The notes: generated by a model from the sequence alone, not told the origin. A stretch of 64,000 bases of DNA from Panorpa germanica (GCA_963678705.1 OY783203.1:7750001-7814000), one strand, 5' to 3'. Shown: positions 1 to 14,800, counted from the first letter of the stretch. Made by a program: numbers and translations.

Positions 1-1996
1 GCTATATAACTGTATAAACTAAGCAGCAGTGTGGTCCTCAACCTAAAATATTGCGGTTTTGTCCCAGACCCAGTATTGTAACAATTTATCCTAGATACCG
101 TAATTTAATGTAAAACGTTTTGTTACAATTTTGTAAAAGTAAAAGAACAATTTTACGGCTTTTTGAAAACAAATCTACATTTTGCCATCAACATAATTAT
201 AAAAATACTTTTTCTAACGATTATAAAATCTTGATACCACATTTTTAAGGCGTAAAGGGTTTTAAAATACCTATAAAACATAAAATACGACCCTTGAGAT
301 TAAATATTACTAGGTTTTGTTTAAGTAAGATATTAAAGATGCTAAAAACCAATTAATTAATTTTATTAAATTTTGCATCATTTTTTCAACGCAACAGTCA
401 ACATACAACCGTCATTGCGATGATATTTGGTAGATATTGTATTCCATTACTAATTAGAGTTTGTACTTTCGATTAAAATAAAAATATCACCATTTTTTAC
501 AAAAATATTTCGTTTTTCTGTTGATTTAAAACGACACCTCTTGTTGAAAGACTCCATAGCATCTGTATATGCTATACAATTCTTTCTAAAGTTTGATATT
601 GCTTTATATCAGTTAGTACAAATACATCAAATGAAATAGCGAGTATCAGTTTGCCGTTACCCGTTACCCATCGCTATCGTCTACACAAACACAAAGCCCT
701 TTTCTTAGAAATGGGACAAGTACTTTTCCATCCTATTTACTCCTATATATTCGTTAATGTTGGCTGGTTTCAGCGGTCGTTCTTGTACTTATATCATTTT
801 GATTGAAAACATAAAAATATTTGGGGAAAATATTCTTATCTATTTAAAATATTATTTCTCTCTTATTTGATGGTGTTCTTTTAATGTTTCTGAATGATAA
901 ATGACACTCAAAAGAAAATCAAACAATTTATAGGAAAATTTTCAAGTAAATCGAGAAACCCTTTGTGGATGTCTATACGCTTTCTTTTAAGTATTATAAA
1001 TATCTCAGCTTACAATGAATACTTATATATTTAAGTTAGACGTTTGTTATAACGATTTTAAAATTATTAAGGAGGAAATTTAATATCTTAAATAAATCGG
1101 TTTTTTTCTAGAAAAAAACATTTACTCTAATGTAAATAATGTAAAATAAATAAATTTATAAAATAAATGAAAATTTGTTTTAATTCATTCAACAATAAAA
1201 AATTCTATTTTGGGTATTGTAAAAGTGATAACTATCAACAACAACAATTTATGAAAATTAGTTCTTGTTTAGAAATAGTACGCATTTTTTTTTTATTGCT
1301 AGTTTTCCTGGAGTATTATACCATTTTGAAATCTTGGATAGTTGGTTCATATTTGTTTTTACACCACGATGAGTGAAAGTGGACTGAAAGTAAAAATCTT
1401 TAAAAAATTTAGACAAAAAACTAATTTGGAAAACTAAATGGGGCGCCGAGAAAATTAGGGGGCCCGGTAGGAAACTTTGAAGAAAGCTCAATTTTTGGAT
1501 TTTGTAATAATTGAATATTATATTAAAAAAAAAAATTCAAAATTTTATTTGGGGGCACGATGGCAGTTTTTACCGAGAGTAAAAAATGTGCTAGACAGTT
1601 GAAATTTTGTATATTGGCTAACTTTGGTACCTAATTTACAAATCGAAAAAAAGATTGACGAGATTTTTTTTATAGTGACGAGATTTTTCTATCGTGACGA
1701 GATTTTTTTATCGTGATTTTTCTCTGAATTTCCTGATAACCCGTATTTACAAATGGAAAAAAAATTCCAAATTTTGAAAAAAAGTTGGTCAAATAATGAA
1801 CAAAATGGAAAAAATATATTTCTTTAGCCAGTTTATATGAAAAATTATTTGCTTTTATATGTAAAATAAATATGGAACGAGTTTAATATTTCAATTTAAA
1901 AATGGAATTAAAATTTGAAATGAAATTCAATTCACACATAAAAGACAGTCGTCGCTTACAACGTGGGTCAACTCTAGTAAACTATTAATAAACTCA
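1..1996. other. AT-rich intergenic DNA, no gene seen
   Basis: I see no exon with splice signals and no conserved protein here. Short open frames (for example near 1167-1376 and 1258-1491) are low-complexity and unsupported. GC-richer blocks around 1438-1470 and 1551-1565 (runs such as GGGGGCCC) look like old transposon debris. Direct copies of a phrase ending in GACGAGATTTTT occur around 1655-1720. Confidence 0.6.
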
Positions 1997-2090
1997 GAAT
2001 AAAAACTGGCAACATAGTAAAAAGTCATCGATGATAGTATTCAGCATCGGAAAAAGGTCGACGTTAAAAAAATTAAATAATATAAATTCG
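1997..2090 (+). repeat. 3' fragment of a tRNA-derived SINE
   Basis: This stretch matches, in plus orientation, the 3' part of the SINE read on the minus strand at about 5180-5250. Both share AAAAACTG(G/C)CAACATAGTAA, then AAGTCRTCGRYGATA, then a GACGTTAAA(T/A)AAATTAAAT tail. No A or B box is present, so it is a 5'-truncated copy. Confidence 0.6.
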
Positions 2091-2099
2091 GCTCTGTAT

Positions 2100-3520
2100 C
2101 TGTAACCTTGTGCCCTATACATCCGCCGTAGTTGTATTATTTTAATTGTTTTATCGATATTATATTTAATTGATTGTAATAACTTACTTGAGTAAGATGA
2201 TTTAAATTTTATATCAAATAAATTACATAGCAATAAACACGCACGACATCGGCTTGGTTTAGTTCTAACTTCTAATACACTCTCAGTTAAAAATAAACAT
2301 GGCCATAAAAGATTGGGCGGTGGGTGGAGAGATTTTATGGACGACATATTTAATTATTAATAGAATCCATAAAATATACATATATTTATTTCTAATACTA
2401 TAGTGAATATATCGATCGTCCAGTTGATTAGTGACACATCTACGAAACATCGAATATTACATTGAGTATGCAGTTATATGTAAAATATATAACGACTAGT
2501 ATTTATCCCTGTCCTTTTATCAGTTTTTAATTTTCTAAATTTTGAAATATGTTCCATTTCAATTTGCTATCTTTTACAAAGTTATATCGCAAAAAGAGAC
2601 CACGTCACCCCAAACAGCCAAACACCCCAAAAAGAGACCAGGGCACCCCAGTTTTTTCAAAATTACGGGTTTCCAGGAAATTCAGGTAAAGTCTTAGAAT
2701 GTCTTTCCTTACGAAATAGGCAATTTTCAAAAACATTGACAAAGCCGTTTTCGAGCCACCATACAAAATTCAGTACCAAACATATAAACAAGTCAAATAC
2801 ACCCGAAATATTATACTCGTAATATAGAAACTTAGAATTAATGTAACCAAGAAAAATTGTAATACTCATAAACTTGACAAACGCAGCTAGAATACTTATA
2901 ACTCGAATATTGTTTTCGTCATTATAAGAAAACTCAATATTCGAAGATGTCTCACTAACGAACTCTAAACCTATTACTAATAATTAAAACGTAGGAGCGA
3001 AGGGAAGTGGAGAAGAAGTCACATGGAGCGGTATCAACACACTAGTTCAAGATTTAAGAGCCCTCAGACTTATGTCATTTTAGCAAAGCTGAAATTTTGA
3101 GAACAAATAGTGTAATAAGTAATCAAGAACGTATGCGTACTTGCTAGCTTGAAATCGGGATCTTTTTCACGTATTGTTAAAAACTAACATTCAGTATTTC
3201 CAGATCCATCACGCGGGTCGTAACTTCTGCCAGAAGCTTTAATGATCTTAAAAAAATTTGATAAATTTAGCTTTGGTAATATGACGTAGGTCAACTGACA
3301 CTGAAACACGACTGGTGGTTGGCAGAAAGAGTACACGAGTAAACAAACGATGTCGTTTGCATACGACTCCCTCTCCGCTTCGCTTCTTTCTCACATTCTA
3401 TTAATTAAACTGCGTGTTGCCCGCTTTCCGTGCAGAACTATGGTAATATTCGTTTTATCCAATTGATTTAAAGCTCATAATATATGCTTCGATTGTTAAA
3501 GCAGGATGCAGTCCACATTG
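2100..3520. other. intergenic DNA with repeat debris
   Basis: No gene is seen. At 2587-2656 the phrase AAAAAGAGACCA followed by CACCCCA occurs twice about 45 bases apart, suggesting a decayed repeat. The small open frames at 1994-2347 and 2663-2869 (minus) have no supporting codon or splice pattern. Confidence 0.5.
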
Positions 3521-3527
3521 TGTCTAA

Positions 3528-3703
3528 GGCTGAGTTCACACGGCATTGTACTGCACGTTTTTTACAGAATAAATATTATCGAATAAATAGTGGCGCATAC
3601 ATTTTATATAGAATTTTTTACACGACGTATGCACTGCAAAAAAACGAACACTGATATTTATACTGCAATCAAACGTGCAGTATAATGCCGTGTGAACTCA
3701 GCC
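3528..3703. mobile_element. 176-bp PIF/Harbinger-like MITE with TAA target duplication
   Basis: The element has 32-bp terminal inverted repeats (3528-3559 and 3672-3703) that differ at one position. They start GGCTGAGTTCACACGG. TAA flanks it on both sides (3525-3527, 3704-3706). A 3-bp TTA/TAA duplication is typical of the PIF/Harbinger superfamily; the assignment is inference. No coding capacity, so it is non-autonomous. Confidence 0.85.
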
Positions 3704-3706
3704 TAA

Positions 3707-5169
3707 AAGGTACATTACAGGTTGACTGGTACATAGGATCTTTGATAAAACCCCCAAATCGCGCGTATAAAACGAGATAACCTCTAAAATCCACCCAAAA
3801 AGATGAAAATCCGAACCAATCCTGCCTGTCAGTGCAAATTATATAATAACAATAGGGACGCCCTGTTTGCCACTTCTACGGACGCCCATGTACATATAGA
3901 CTTGTATATATATATATAAAAATATATTATAAATATTCAATTACAAAACTCTTACTCGGTAAGTTGACCTATTTACTATACTTCTGTACTTGCAGTACAG
4001 TGCATACTGCATACTGGATACTGCATACACTCCGCATACACTGAATGCTTGCACATAAAGTTGTTTTTTAAACACTGACTCATATTTCAATGGAGCATTT
4101 GATGCTTTGATTCAGTGTTTACTATTTAAATTTTGTTTATTTTTTCTTGTTGTAATATTATAGTACACAATCTATAATCACTATAGTACTCGTATATTTT
4201 TCTATAAAAAGTAAATAACGATTTTACATTTTGATATCTTAATATTATTAGGCAACCACGGCTTTTTTACAGATCTGGATAAGGAATCGCGGAACCTCAT
4301 GTTTGATTGAATGAATACTAAATAAAGAAACGAAATTCAATGCATTTCAAATAAAGATTATTAATTAATTCTTTACGCACATTATGGGATTATTTATTTT
4401 GTCTATGTACTAACTTTCATTCCCAGCCATTTATGATTGACTTGATTTGTGTTTTATTTTTAAAATTTACTTATCGCATATTATCATATATTTCATATTT
4501 ATAAGTGTTTACAAGCTAAAACGTCACCGCTAGAAAAAATATTTTCCATTTCAACTCAACAAGGTAATACCGTTGTAACCAAATATGTATCCAAAAATAG
4601 TCCTCTGAGCATTGACTAGAATTAAAGTGTCACTATATTGTGAGTATGAATGCAGTAGTGATCAAGGATTAAGAAGGCTCTTAGCGAAACCTAGAATTGA
4701 AGCAGTTTTATAAATACTAAATAATGGTTAATGCTATCAAATCAATTTATTACTGAATAAAAAATAATGAATTAACAAATTGCAGCCTGAACAGAAAATA
4801 AATATTTGAATAACATGTTTCATCAAGTGTTAGGCGCTTGTTGCGTCCCTACGATGTCTACGTCTGGTTCTTGAGTTTGTGCGAAGCGCGCGCTTGGATC
4901 ATCCCATTATCAGGGGCCCCCAAATATTGATTTACTATTTTCTTTAAATATTTATTTTTTCTTGAGACAACATCTGTATTTGAGGAAATGATTCACAAAA
5001 CTAAACAGAGTTTATTGTATTTAAAGTTTGTATAAGTATAACATTCTTATGTGACATATTTTATTAATATCAGAATCACAAAATTAACTTTTTCTTGTAT
5101 ACTGGAATCATAAATGTAATTTCTAAATTACTGAAATAATTTTAGGGATTAATTTAGTGATAAAATCAT
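3707..5169. other. intergenic DNA, no gene seen
   Basis: AT-rich sequence without recognisable exons. A run of TACTGCATAC-type units lies at about 3990-4045. A GC-richer patch at 4830-4925, including GCGCGCGC and CAGGGGCCCCC, looks like an element end but no partner was found. Confidence 0.5.
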
Positions 5170-5376
5170 TTAATTTATTTAACGTCGGCATATTTAGGAT
5201 GTTAAGTCTTATCGCCGACGACTTCTTACTATGTTGGCAGTTTTTATGATGCCTCAATCAATTTTAACTGTGACAACCAGCAAACTCGGAAAATATAGCG
5301 CTGATCCGGGAGTCGAACCCGTGAGTACAACAGTCTGGCGTCAAGCATAATTACTCTCCACCACTGCGCCGTCATA
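5170..5376 (-). repeat. tRNA-derived SINE
   Basis: Read on the minus strand from about 5376, it begins with a tRNA-like head. An A-box-like TGGTGGAGAGTA is followed by a perfect B box, GGTTCGACTCC, about 45 bases on. A non-tRNA body then runs to about 5170 and ends in a GTTAAATAAATTAAAT-type tail. The head does not fold as a full tRNA, so this is a SINE and not a tRNA gene. Related copies lie at 1997-2090 and 8575-8672. Confidence 0.75.
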
Positions 5377-5399
5377 TCTCAGAAATGATAAAAATAGAA

Positions 5400-8300
5400 C
5401 ATTTCAAGCAATATTAAATCTATTTTATGAATTATACTAGGTTTTATTTGAATAAATATTACATATATTTAAGATATATCCACATTATGTATCTATAGAT
5501 TTAGAATTACCAATTGAAATTTCATGGTGTGAAATTATGTGAATAATGAATTTTAAATCGTGCCGGTTGTGAAACATGAATTAACGCTGAATAAATTAAT
5601 GGTGAATCAGATTTATAAAAGCAGGCTCGTTGCCAATAATTCTTTCTTTTCTTTAAATGATTCCACATACCATTGAAAGATTTACGTGTAAAAGAGTTAA
5701 AAAAAAAGTCTCACCATAAAATAAGTCCCAGAGACATTTCTGTTATTAAAAATTAATATATTTAATAGAAAGTCTAAATTAATTATTCCTTCTAGAATAA
5801 ACTAAACTTTACTTAAAACTTTAAATTAATACTAAAACTTAGTGAGTGGAAATGGGGCTTAAACAATTGTAGTTTTGTTAATCACCGTTTCTGAGTTCAA
5901 GTTATCAGGCTCCAAACCTTGGCTCCGGCTTAAAGTGTTTTGCAATTTATACATTTGCACTAGATAAAATATAATTTAGACGGAGACAATAAAAACAGTC
6001 ACCATTTAAATATTATGCTAAGTAAAATGGGTTTCTAGAGCGAATAAAGAAAGAAGAATCATGCAACTGTTCACTATTTTAAATTGACATTGCAGCCTCT
6101 AAAGGGGCCCCACTAATAACTCTTCCCAAGGCTTCGCAAAAATTCCTGCCATCGCTACTAACTACACTTCCAACCTTACAAGAACAAAATATTTCACACG
6201 TTGCAAAAAAAATGTATAAGGTTTAATCCGTAAAATAGCAAATAAAAAAGATACACTGGGTATATTGTTATGATTACTAACATATAAGTGTCTAAACTGA
6301 CAATGTTTAATTTTTTATTTTGTTATATATATGTTGTATATTATAGTTGCAAGTATTACATTTATACAAAATGTCTATAAATAAGTAATTAATCCCGAAG
6401 TCCCTGCAAATGATTGATGAATGGGTTTATTGTACCGTTATGTTTCTTGATCACCACATTTAAGTAATAGATATTTATAGTATATATAATTTAAAAAACC
6501 CATAGAATATCAGAAATGTCAATGATTTATTTACCTGTTAAGTAATTGCAATTTCTTCATTATATTAAAATATAAAACACTTCAGTAACAATCAAAATGT
6601 TTTATTATAAGTTTTAATCACAAATTTATAACTATTCATTTCTAAACACGAAATTAAAGTTCAATACTTATATTAAATCACCTTAGGTTTTTAATCCTAA
6701 CAAATTATCTGTGATATACTATACAAAACATTTCACAAATAATAAATATATTTTCTAACCTCACTTTAGTGTCAATGTGTAGTTTACAATATGTTTATTG
6801 AATTTAAAATAAAATTATAGCACATTACTTTCAAATTATCAAATTACTTGGACACAACTCAAATATGTGACATTGTTGTTAATTGGTATTGTTTTTATTA
6901 GATATGCTGCATGAAATAAAGTAAACTAGCATGAATCTACGTAAAAGCAATGTTGTTTGTATCAAGTAGAATAGGGATTTCTGTAATAAATAAAACCAGC
7001 AGGAATTTTACTACTAGCGGTAGATAGCAGCGCGAAATTTAAAAATACTTTATTAGTTATAATTACTAGTAATGAAATATGAACATTTATATGTTCATAT
7101 TTTATTACTAGTAAAAGTAGTGAAAAGTTATTATTACCCTAAAATGAATAAAAATTTAAATCTTAGCGGTAAAGAGCGATTATTACATAAAACCGTTTAA
7201 AAAATACTTAATACTTGGTTACAATTAATAAGGCTTTTATTAACTGTGTGTTTTAATTATCCTTAATTATTTAATTATTTTTGTGTTTATTTTTAATGTT
7301 TATTTATCGCTATGTATATAGACGTTTTAGACATTTAGACAATACATAGACATTTCAATAAATTAAACATTTTTGCTTCGTAAAACTAGTTCTTTTGCCC
7401 CTGACTAAATATGTTAGGCATCATCTTTCACTTTCCTCTCTTTAGAATAGGCGCAATGGTATATTGTCTTTTCTATATATCTGTTACTTATTTCCTTTAC
7501 ATAATTAAACTATAGCATAAGGTGATTGATTACATAAAAAATGCTGTAGAATGAGATCAGATATTAACGGGTAGTTACCGTAAGCTATTATATTTCATAT
7601 GAGAAAGTAACAATAGCTTGCACAAAGACATGAATCGGATTAAATATCTTAATTATTATTTCTTTTATTAAATGCATTTTAATAATTGAAAAGTATACTT
7701 TTCTTCGGAGAAAAAATATTACTTTATAATTTATAAGCAAAATGTTTAACAAATTAGCGCCTGAGTTTCAGGCAACTACTGTTACCACCATTCTTTCCCT
7801 AATTGCCTTTTAAAATTATTAATAATTGCAGTGTTTTAATTGCAAGATTTTACATTGGTGCGGTTATAACATGCTAAGCTTTGAAGATAAGTCTTTTGCA
7901 TTTATAATTAACATTAATCATTTTTACCAAAAACATTTTTACCAAATTACTGTTGGTAATACAGAACTCTGAAACTGTCGGTATAGAAAAACTCTTTTAA
8001 AAAAAGGAATTTAGTCTTGGTTTCTTTTTTTTGATCCCCTAAAATAGTAAATATAATTTGCATTTTTGGAGGAAACAAGTAAGTACAAAGTAGACGGAAG
8101 AAGAAAGAGAAGGACAGAGCAACCGAGGAAAGGGAAAGGGAACTAGTTTCTAGCTTAGCAATAGTTAAGCTTAGAATCTATGCATCTTTTTTTAAGTATA
8201 AAAATAATGGATACAACTTATTACATTAAAATAGAGAGAGAATTGACATCAATTTACATTTAAATAATTACAATACAATATAATCTAAGAAGTTTGAAAA

Positions 8301-8570
8301 TAAGAACTTATTTAATTTTAATAAATTTAATTTAAAATGATACAAGCATTGCCATCTATATTCTTATGTTGCTTTCTATGGTTTAAATCTTTGCTACTTT
8401 AGTTTTGACTATTATTTTGAGTATGCTTGCAGTGTGCGACAGGCCTACGAGTTCTTCATAAAATACGTCTCATTTACATAACATTTTTAATACCATATGT
8501 AGAGGATGGGGTATTGGGTGCAACCTAAAAATCATAAGTTTTATGATTATGTTAATCATAAGCATAGCAA
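5400..8570. other. AT-rich intergenic DNA, no gene seen
   Basis: No open frame over 60 codons and no convincing exon was found. A near-perfect hairpin lies at 7063-7114 (listed separately). A purine-rich stretch at 8070-8145 (GGAAGAAGAAAGAGAAGGA type) is the only other clear compositional feature. Confidence 0.55.
7063..7114. repeat. 24-bp-arm near-perfect palindrome
   Basis: Arms of about 24 bp starting TTACTAGTAATGAAATATG are separated by about 4 bases and differ at one position. This could be a very small foldback element or a cruciform-forming site. No flanking duplication was identified. Confidence 0.7.
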
Positions 8571-8574
8571 AAAT

Positions 8575-8672
8575 ATTAATAACATCCAATCCCTGCAAAT
8601 ATAGCACTGGTCTGAACCCGAAGATAGGAGTCTGGCATTAAGAAAATGCTCTCGGCCAAAGTGGCGTCTAGA
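8575..8672 (-). repeat. degenerate tRNA-derived SINE copy
   Basis: On the minus strand it shows the same order as the 5.3-kb SINE: a GACGCCAC-like head, an A-box-like region, a GCCAGACTCCT-like middle and a decayed B box (GGGTTCAGACC). It is much more diverged and is called from this order only. Confidence 0.5.
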
Positions 8673-8729
8673 TATTGTGCTATTTATAATGTTACATAAG
8701 TAAACAAATATATAATTTAGAGATTACAT

Positions 8730-8735
8730 TTTATT
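8730..8735 (-). terminator. candidate poly(A) signal of the Spd-2 gene
   Basis: AATAAA on the minus strand about 150 bases past the stop codon at 8886-8888. It is the first clear hexamer in that direction that I found. AT-rich DNA makes chance hits common. Confidence 0.45.
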
Positions 8736-8885
8736 TGTAGTAGCATAGTAAATTCAATTACAAATTACATTGTACACATAACAAAATAGTTTAAAAATTA
8801 AAAATTAAGATAATAAAATTAAAACAAAAACAATAAAAAAAATTTAAAATTATATTAAGTACATTGAATCTTTTTTGTAACCTCG

Positions 8886-11800
8886 TTAATCTGAAATTAA
8901 TGTTTTTAACATAAGACTTTCATCTGGCACCATTAGAGTTAAATTTGATGCTTCTTTATTTGTAGTTCGCTCTATTGTTAAGCCGACTTCAAGCACCTGA
9001 GTAGCACTAAAAATTTCGTCCAATGCACCCTATTCAATTTGAAAATATATTAATGATGATAAAAAAAATGAACAGCTTGCACTTGTTATAATAATTATGC
9101 ATTAATCTTTGGAACTTACCTTGGATTCTTGCAATCGAGATATATTTTGGAAAGTTGGTTCATCATTAAACGTTTTACATAATGGTTTTATACGACGCCA
9201 TATTTTATCAGTCTCACGATCCTTATCGCCAAGGTACAGTTTCCTAATTCTGTGCCGAAGTCCTTCATCTCCGGTTAAAATGGATAAGGATCCTATGCTA
9301 ACAACTTCACTGGTAAGTTTATTCACCCACTCCTTTTTTGAAGCAATACTAACTGTAATTGCTTCATTCGCACCAGGCGCAATTACAACTTCCTTTGGGT
9401 GAACATTAATTTCTGGAGATTTTAGGGATATTTTTCCTATATTTTCTACACTAATAACGGCAAAGGCGCTAACTGTTCCTTTATTATGTAATTGGAAAGT
9501 TTTCGATAATAGAGAATGTATTTTTAGTTCTCCAAGAGAAAGAAATTGTGTTCCATTTGGGTGTTTAAAAACGCCATTTACTACAACTTCAGCATGTCCG
9601 CCAAACGCAGATAAAAATATTGTTCTATTAGAATATCCTTGCACACTTGAAAATGTTATCTTTCCAAACGAAACTCCGACTGAAGTCGCTTCAAATAATA
9701 TAGTAAGAGTTCTTACCTCAGAACTTTGTAACACGGTGTTTATAACTTTAGTTGTTTCCCTATCCTTAATAATCTGAAATAATAAATGAATAACAGAATA
9801 AATATTTACTAGATTTCATTCATTTAGTTTCGTTTCGATGACTAGCTTTGAACTTACCGAGAAGCCATCGCCAACGATACCTATAGTTAGCTTAAGTTTC
9901 TTAGGTGACAAATTTTTAAATAAGACTTCTTGGCACTTCTGCTTGCCCTTCTTAATAGAAGGCCAACTTAGTGCATCATGCGTTGCTCTAATTGGTAGCT
10001 TATTCAAATTGCTGCCACTAGATGAAATTTTAGTCATTTTAGTTTCAGGTCGTGGAGAAAAGGAAGTAGTGTTACTTGTTCCGCTGGTACTACCAGAAGC
10101 AGATCTATATGCGTAAGATGAATTTGTTGAAGGCACAAGAAAATTGACATTTCGTGGTGATTGAGACCTTTTCAATTTAGGAGATATTGATGATATACTT
10201 TCACCTTCTGAATTGTTAGATGGTAATAAATAATTTCTTACTGGTGACCGAGATGAAGTACGACTAGCAGCAGCTACACTTACACAATCAGTTCCAGTTG
10301 GTGATATTATATTCTTAGAATACCTACTTTGGAGATCAGGAGATATAATTTTGGCAAATAAATTTCCATGTTCTGATAACCCAGTTTTATCTTTTGTCGG
10401 TGGTGCTTCTAGATAATTATCTGGTGAGTGCATGTTGTTAAAAGATGGAATATTTTCATTTAATGATAATATCTGATCCATAGATTTCTGATTGATAGTT
10501 GAATGGCACTTCTCAATGCAATTTGGAGACTTTACATTAACCAAAACCCTACTATTTGTCATATTATCAAGCATATTTGGTGAAACAGGTGATAAAATCC
10601 TACTATGTTGTGAATGATTAGGCTCCCTATATTTTTCTGGAGTATTGTTCACCATATTGAAACTTGGTAATTGTTCATTTTTCCGAAGCCCTATTACTTG
10701 CCAAAATTCAATTGGTCTATTGTGAATTTCTTGAAAAGCCACTTCTCTAAAAATGATAATAATATATATTTATGTATATGTATTTATATATGTTTAATAT
10801 ATATATATATATATTAAAAATTACCTCTGTTCAGGTATATTCTTAACGAACGTAACATTGACAACAGCTGTTTCTCCAGGTTCTATAGTCACTGAAGTAC
10901 GATCAAGTTTAAAGATATTCTCCTCACATTCCTGTGGATTTTCGCGACTAAGAGCAATAAAAATTCTATATGATAAAGACATGTATCCAAAATTTGCTAT
11001 TTCTATTTCTCTCGTTTCACCAAATCTAAGTTGTATAGGGAACTTTTGAGCATCAAACATAATTTGTGATTTTACTACAGTTCCTGTAGTTTTTAAACAT
11101 TTTATTGTTGAATTATTTAATGCTGAGGTTAAAGATACATTAAATGTACTTCCATAAGTAATCTTCTTCAGATCGCACTTCTCAGGAATCTCAGGTGCAT
11201 TAAATCTAATTTTACAGTATGCATTGCCTTTTGATGGGACAATGAAAGAATGTGTATGGGTTGTTTTTTCCGTAGTACATTCAATAGGAGTAATAGAATC
11301 CACTACAAAAAATTCAGGATAACTCTGAAATTAATAAAAATTCAATTAAATTTACATTTCTAAAATCTACTTTTATATAGACTGTAATCAACAACTGTAA
11401 TCTTACGAATGGTTTGAAACTAGTAGAAATTTCTAAGTTCATTGGACCGTCATTAATAATATCTACTATCATGACTTTTGAGCCTTTTTCCGGTACTTCT
11501 GAGAAGTCTAAAATATCTCCTCCTGGAGACTTAACTGATATATAAGGATGACACACTTGAATAAAAAAATCATAAGAATACATTGAGGCTATATCGTGTG
11601 TTGTATTGTCAATAACATGAAATTCTAATGAAACTTTTACAGAACATATAGCCAAACCACTGACAAAGATCTAAAAAATAATAAGATGTATAGTTAGGTG
11701 CTAGAAACAAGAATTTAGTATAAAATCCAATGGTAAATTTACGAACATTTATTTTGTTTTGCTTTAACGGTTGTAGGTACACCGAATGTATAGCGTCTAT

Positions 11801-14800
11801 ATTTAATAATTTTCCAGCGTCAATTATTTTTTTCGCGTCTAATGTAGTAATTTCCTTTAACAGTATCTTAATAAGTAACTTTTGTTGTGATTTCGAAGTT
11901 AATATTAAGGGAACTTCAATTGAACAGCCAAGGGGACATAGTTGGGTATCAATTTGTGAAATTGTAAAGTAAGAGCCTGAAAAGATCCACGTAAAAGTTA
12001 GTATAATTTATCTTTTTAATAAGAAATTAACTGTGAAAGAAATAATGCATACCTTTATTTGCAGTTTTATATATCTCTCCCGCTGCACTAGTTAATGAAT
12101 CATCATAATGATATTCACTTGATGATGAATCATTGGGAACACCTGAGTCCCAATTATTTTTAATTTTATCGGAGACATTAATTAGTGGAACAGGTGTTAT
12201 AAAGTTTGACTTGTCAGACAAAACTGGTAGAGAAAGTCTTTTATCTTCAGTTATTTTTTTTGTTTTTACATCTTTTACAGTTTGCCTATTATCTTGAATA
12301 TATGGGTCTTTATTCTCTTTATTTGGAACTAAATCTAAGTTTTGAGAATTCATAGTAGATGACAAAATAGTAATTGATTCTATGTTATTTATGGAATCAT
12401 TACTTAATTCTCCGGATAATTTACCATCCTTAACTTTTATATTTCCTGCTACAATGCTTTCATTGCGTGGAACTTCATATTGACATTTATTGTTTTTCAA
12501 TAACAAATCCATCAATCTTGTAGGAGTGTTATTGTCTTCTTGATCTTAATTAATAATTTATTTATATTTAGTTAAGTTTAACATTTCATATTATTCAATA
12601 TCATATGTTATACTTACATATAATTTTCTCAATAGCGGAAATACTCAGTACACTATTAGTAAGAGTTTGGTTATTCGGTACCTTGTTTTCTGCTGGTTGA
12701 ATGTTAAATTGATCATCTATCGTGTCCGTAATATCATTTGTATCATCAGCTAAAATAAATTAAACAAGTTAACAAAGAAATCATGTAAATATCATGTGCT
12801 CCTTTTTGAAAACCCTTACAAATTGAATATTATTTATTATAGCAATATATATGAAACATAATGGTTTTTTCAACCGCTTACGCAATAATGATTATCTAAA
12901 ATCATTTCTATTCAGTATATTTACCTGTTAAATCAACCATCATTAAGCGATTCGAAGTCGAACTTTCAGATGATAAGAATTGCTTTAAGTTACCGGACCT
13001 TCCCTTAAAAAAAGTGCTCATTGAAGCAGTATTTCTGAAGAAAAATAAAATATAAGTTAGTATTTAAACAACATTAAATAATTTAGTTATTTAAAACTAA
13101 ATGAACCACAGAAATACCTTAATGAAGAATCCTGATCTGGGATGTATTCAGAAAAACATGAAAAGTTCTGCTTCGACTCTTTTTCTGGACCTGGATTTGG
13201 TGATGGTGTTGGCAAATCTAATGGTAGATCAGCACAATTACGTCTCCATGATAATTCATTGGCCATTAATCTATCAGGCACCTATTACAAAAATAAAAAA
13301 GTAAAAAAAATTCAAACTTTAACTACAATATTTTTTATAATATCACATACTTCTTCAGATGGAGTAAATGATAAATCAATTGAATCCACATACTGTTCTC
13401 CAGAAAAACTACTACTTCTCATAGTACCAAATACTCCGTTATCTGGATTCCAAATATCAATAGAACCGGTGTCATTAATACTGAGAAAAGTGAAATAAAT
13501 GACAAATTTCATCAAGCTTTTGTATCTTGTATCTTGAAGATAAACTTACCTGAAGTCATTGAAAGTATCTTGTACATCCTTTAAACAACTTGCAGCTAAT
13601 ATTTCTTGCACCGATTGGGACATATCCAAATTAGCAGAAGAATCCTTTATATAAATTATATTTTTTATAGTTTAACTGTAATATTATAAATTATGATACT
13701 ACTGTTCTCAGAACATACCAATTGATTGGATATTTCTCCGTTTAATGTATTTGAGATTTCAGGTATACAGCTGTTATTCAAGGTGTTGCCGTGCTTTGGT
13801 GCATAAGAACTTTGATCTCCTTGTAAAATTTATAATGTAATTATTATTATAGTGTAATTGTGTACCGCATACTTATATATGTAGCCACTACAAAAATATC
13901 AAATAGATAATTCGTGGTTATTGGACGTATACTACATATTAAAGAAATATAAAACTTTATTTCTTTCACAATGTGGTTGTGCTAACAATAAGTTTTCCAA
14001 TATTTTTATTATCATAATGCAATTTACTTTCCCAAAAAAAAGGTTAGAGTGATTAATTATAAAGTTATAAATTATTTACCGTTTGATTCGCTAGGGCGTA
14101 ACAGGTAAGAAATGCCCATATTGGGAACTTTCACAGTACTTTCCTGTGGTTCCTTATCAGCCATTTCGAGAGCTTTCAATGCCAAATTTCTTTGAGTCTA
14201 TAAAGAAAATAATATCAAAAATACTTTAATTAACCAATATAATAAGGAGCGTTAATAGTAATGTTGAAAATTTACCGTCAACTTGTCTGTGGGATGTGCT
14301 GCTGCTGACAAAAGAGGCTGTTCATTATTAAAGTTTAGCAAATCTAAATTAACTGGAATAATTAGAAATTTATTTAAATAGTATAGAATATAAAAAAAGG
14401 AATTATAACATTCAAACATAAAATAGTTTTTGTTGGAAAGTTCTCATTTTACAAATCATATATAGAATTAAAAATAATGAAATTAAATATCAAAAATTAT
14501 TAAGATTAATATTTAACCATTAGTGTTGTACCTTTAATACATTCAGTTACAGATCCAGGGTAATAGATACGTTATAGTATGTATATAAAGTACAAGTATC
14601 TAAATAAATTACAACAATGCTTACTACAGTCTGTTATCAATTTAAAGTTTCATAAAATGGAAATTTTGTTGATATTTGTTTTGGATAATTAATAAAAGTT
14701 AATAATTGGGTTTGTATTTAAGAGTTCAATTTATAAGATTTAAAAAAAGTAGACTTAAGCGCAATAGATTCTGTAATTACTAAACAAATATATTTAGAAG

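Noticed and set aside
5298-5376. tRNA gene
   Set aside because: Good B box, but the acceptor and anticodon arms do not pair and a long non-tRNA body follows; it is a SINE.
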